A model generated the notes under the pieces. That model saw nothing but the letters and a program-made list of their open reading frames with translations. It had not been told where the DNA came from and made no database searches. Positions 6,024-6,379 of a stretch of DNA of 6,379 nt are shown here, one piece after another. The position numbers and the translations under genes were made by a program. This DNA is from Thiotrichaceae bacterium UBA7357 (GTDB lineage: Bacteria; Pseudomonadota; Gammaproteobacteria; Eutrophobiales; Eutrophobiaceae): positions 251 through 6,629 of the forward strand of contig DKOR01000008.1 in NCBI GenBank assembly GCA_002470825.1. The letters are read 5' to 3'. The first letter of the stretch is position 1, and each line of letters opens with the position of its first letter.

Positions 6024-6379
6024 ATGCCTCCAAAAACTGCTAATCTTGCCATTATGTTCGCAGATGTAAGTGGTAGCACTCGTTTATTTGAAGTTCTGGG
6101 TGATACACTTGCACGTGCCACTATGTCAGAGACACTAGACTTACTAACCAAAGTAACACACCTCCATAATGGTACAGTCATTAAATTTATCGGTGACGAG
6201 GTGATGTGTACTTTTCCATCCGCGGATGATTCGGCTAATGCAGCGATTGAAATGCAAGAATCTTTAGAAGAGTCCAATGACATGAAAGGATCTGAAGCAC
6301 CTGAAATTAAGATACGAATTGGTGTGCATTATGGCCCAGCAATATTAGAAGGAGACGATGTCTTTGGCGACGCGGTAAA
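6024..6379 (+). CDS. Class III adenylate cyclase, N-terminal part of the catalytic domain, cut by window edge
   Basis: There are 118 complete codons, open at the right edge. The cyclase homology domain starts almost at residue 1. The first strand and metal-binding loop are LAIMFADVSGSTRLFE (8-23) with Asp14. The second metal site is KFIGDEVMCTF (54-64) with Asp58. Then come IRIGVHYGP (98-106) and DDVFGDAV (111-118). Lys54 and Asp112 align with the Lys and Asp that select adenine in class III cyclases, so ATP to cAMP is predicted rather than GTP to cGMP. The transition-state Asn and Arg lie beyond the window. No membrane segment precedes the domain, so it is probably cytosolic unless later parts anchor it; proteins of this kind often carry a C-terminal sensor domain (family knowledge, not seen). 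ATG 6024 is the first start after an in-frame TAA at 6009-6011; no clear Shine-Dalgarno sequence is present. It is divergent from the secretion operon. Confidence 0.9.
   Translation, partial: MPPKTANLAIMFADVSGSTRLFEVLGDTLARATMSETLDLLTKVTHLHNGTVIKFIGDEVMCTFPSADDSANAAIEMQESLEESNDMKGSEAPEIKIRIGVHYGPAILEGDDVFGDAV

Noticed and set aside
6008..6283. Minus-strand open frame over the cyclase gene
   Set aside because: The plus strand carries the class III cyclase motifs at the right spacing; this frame is its shadow.

Overview
The window looks like a piece of a Gram-negative proteobacterial chromosome. It carries a two-partner secretion (TPS, type Vb) locus, which needs an outer membrane, and the DNA is AT-rich (about 40% GC in a counted block of the exoprotein gene, 23% in a counted intergenic block). 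A gammaproteobacterium or a related betaproteobacterium fits best. I cannot name the genus from sequence alone.

Layout, right to left on the minus strand: a periplasmic parvulin-type peptidyl-prolyl isomerase/chaperone (5794-4673), a 117-base spacer full of inverted repeats, a complete FhaC/ShlB-type outer-membrane transporter (TpsB, 4555-2675, GTG start), a 175-base leader, then the first 833 codons of a large filamentous-haemagglutinin-like exoprotein (TpsA, 2499 to beyond base 1). The exoprotein gene is open across the whole left 2.5 kb and is cut by the window edge. On the plus strand, transcribed away from this cluster, is the first 118 codons of a class III adenylate cyclase (6024 to beyond 6379). 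A 229-base, very AT-rich intergenic region separates the two directions.

Likely joint function (inference): the exoprotein enters the periplasm by Sec, is kept unfolded with help from the parvulin-like chaperone, is recognised through its N-terminal TPS domain by the POTRA domains of TpsB, and is threaded through the TpsB barrel to fold outside as a long beta-helix, probably an adhesin or biofilm/surface protein. The cyclase is divergent. It may couple the locus to cAMP signalling, but only position suggests this.

The least explained parts are the non-coding segments: a four-arm set of interchangeable complementary repeats running up to the tpsB GTG start, and a tpsA leader whose only strong Shine-Dalgarno sequence is not placed before the tpsA start. 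The parvulin domain also lacks the residues usually found at two active-site positions. I saw no tRNA, rRNA, insertion sequence or CRISPR array.
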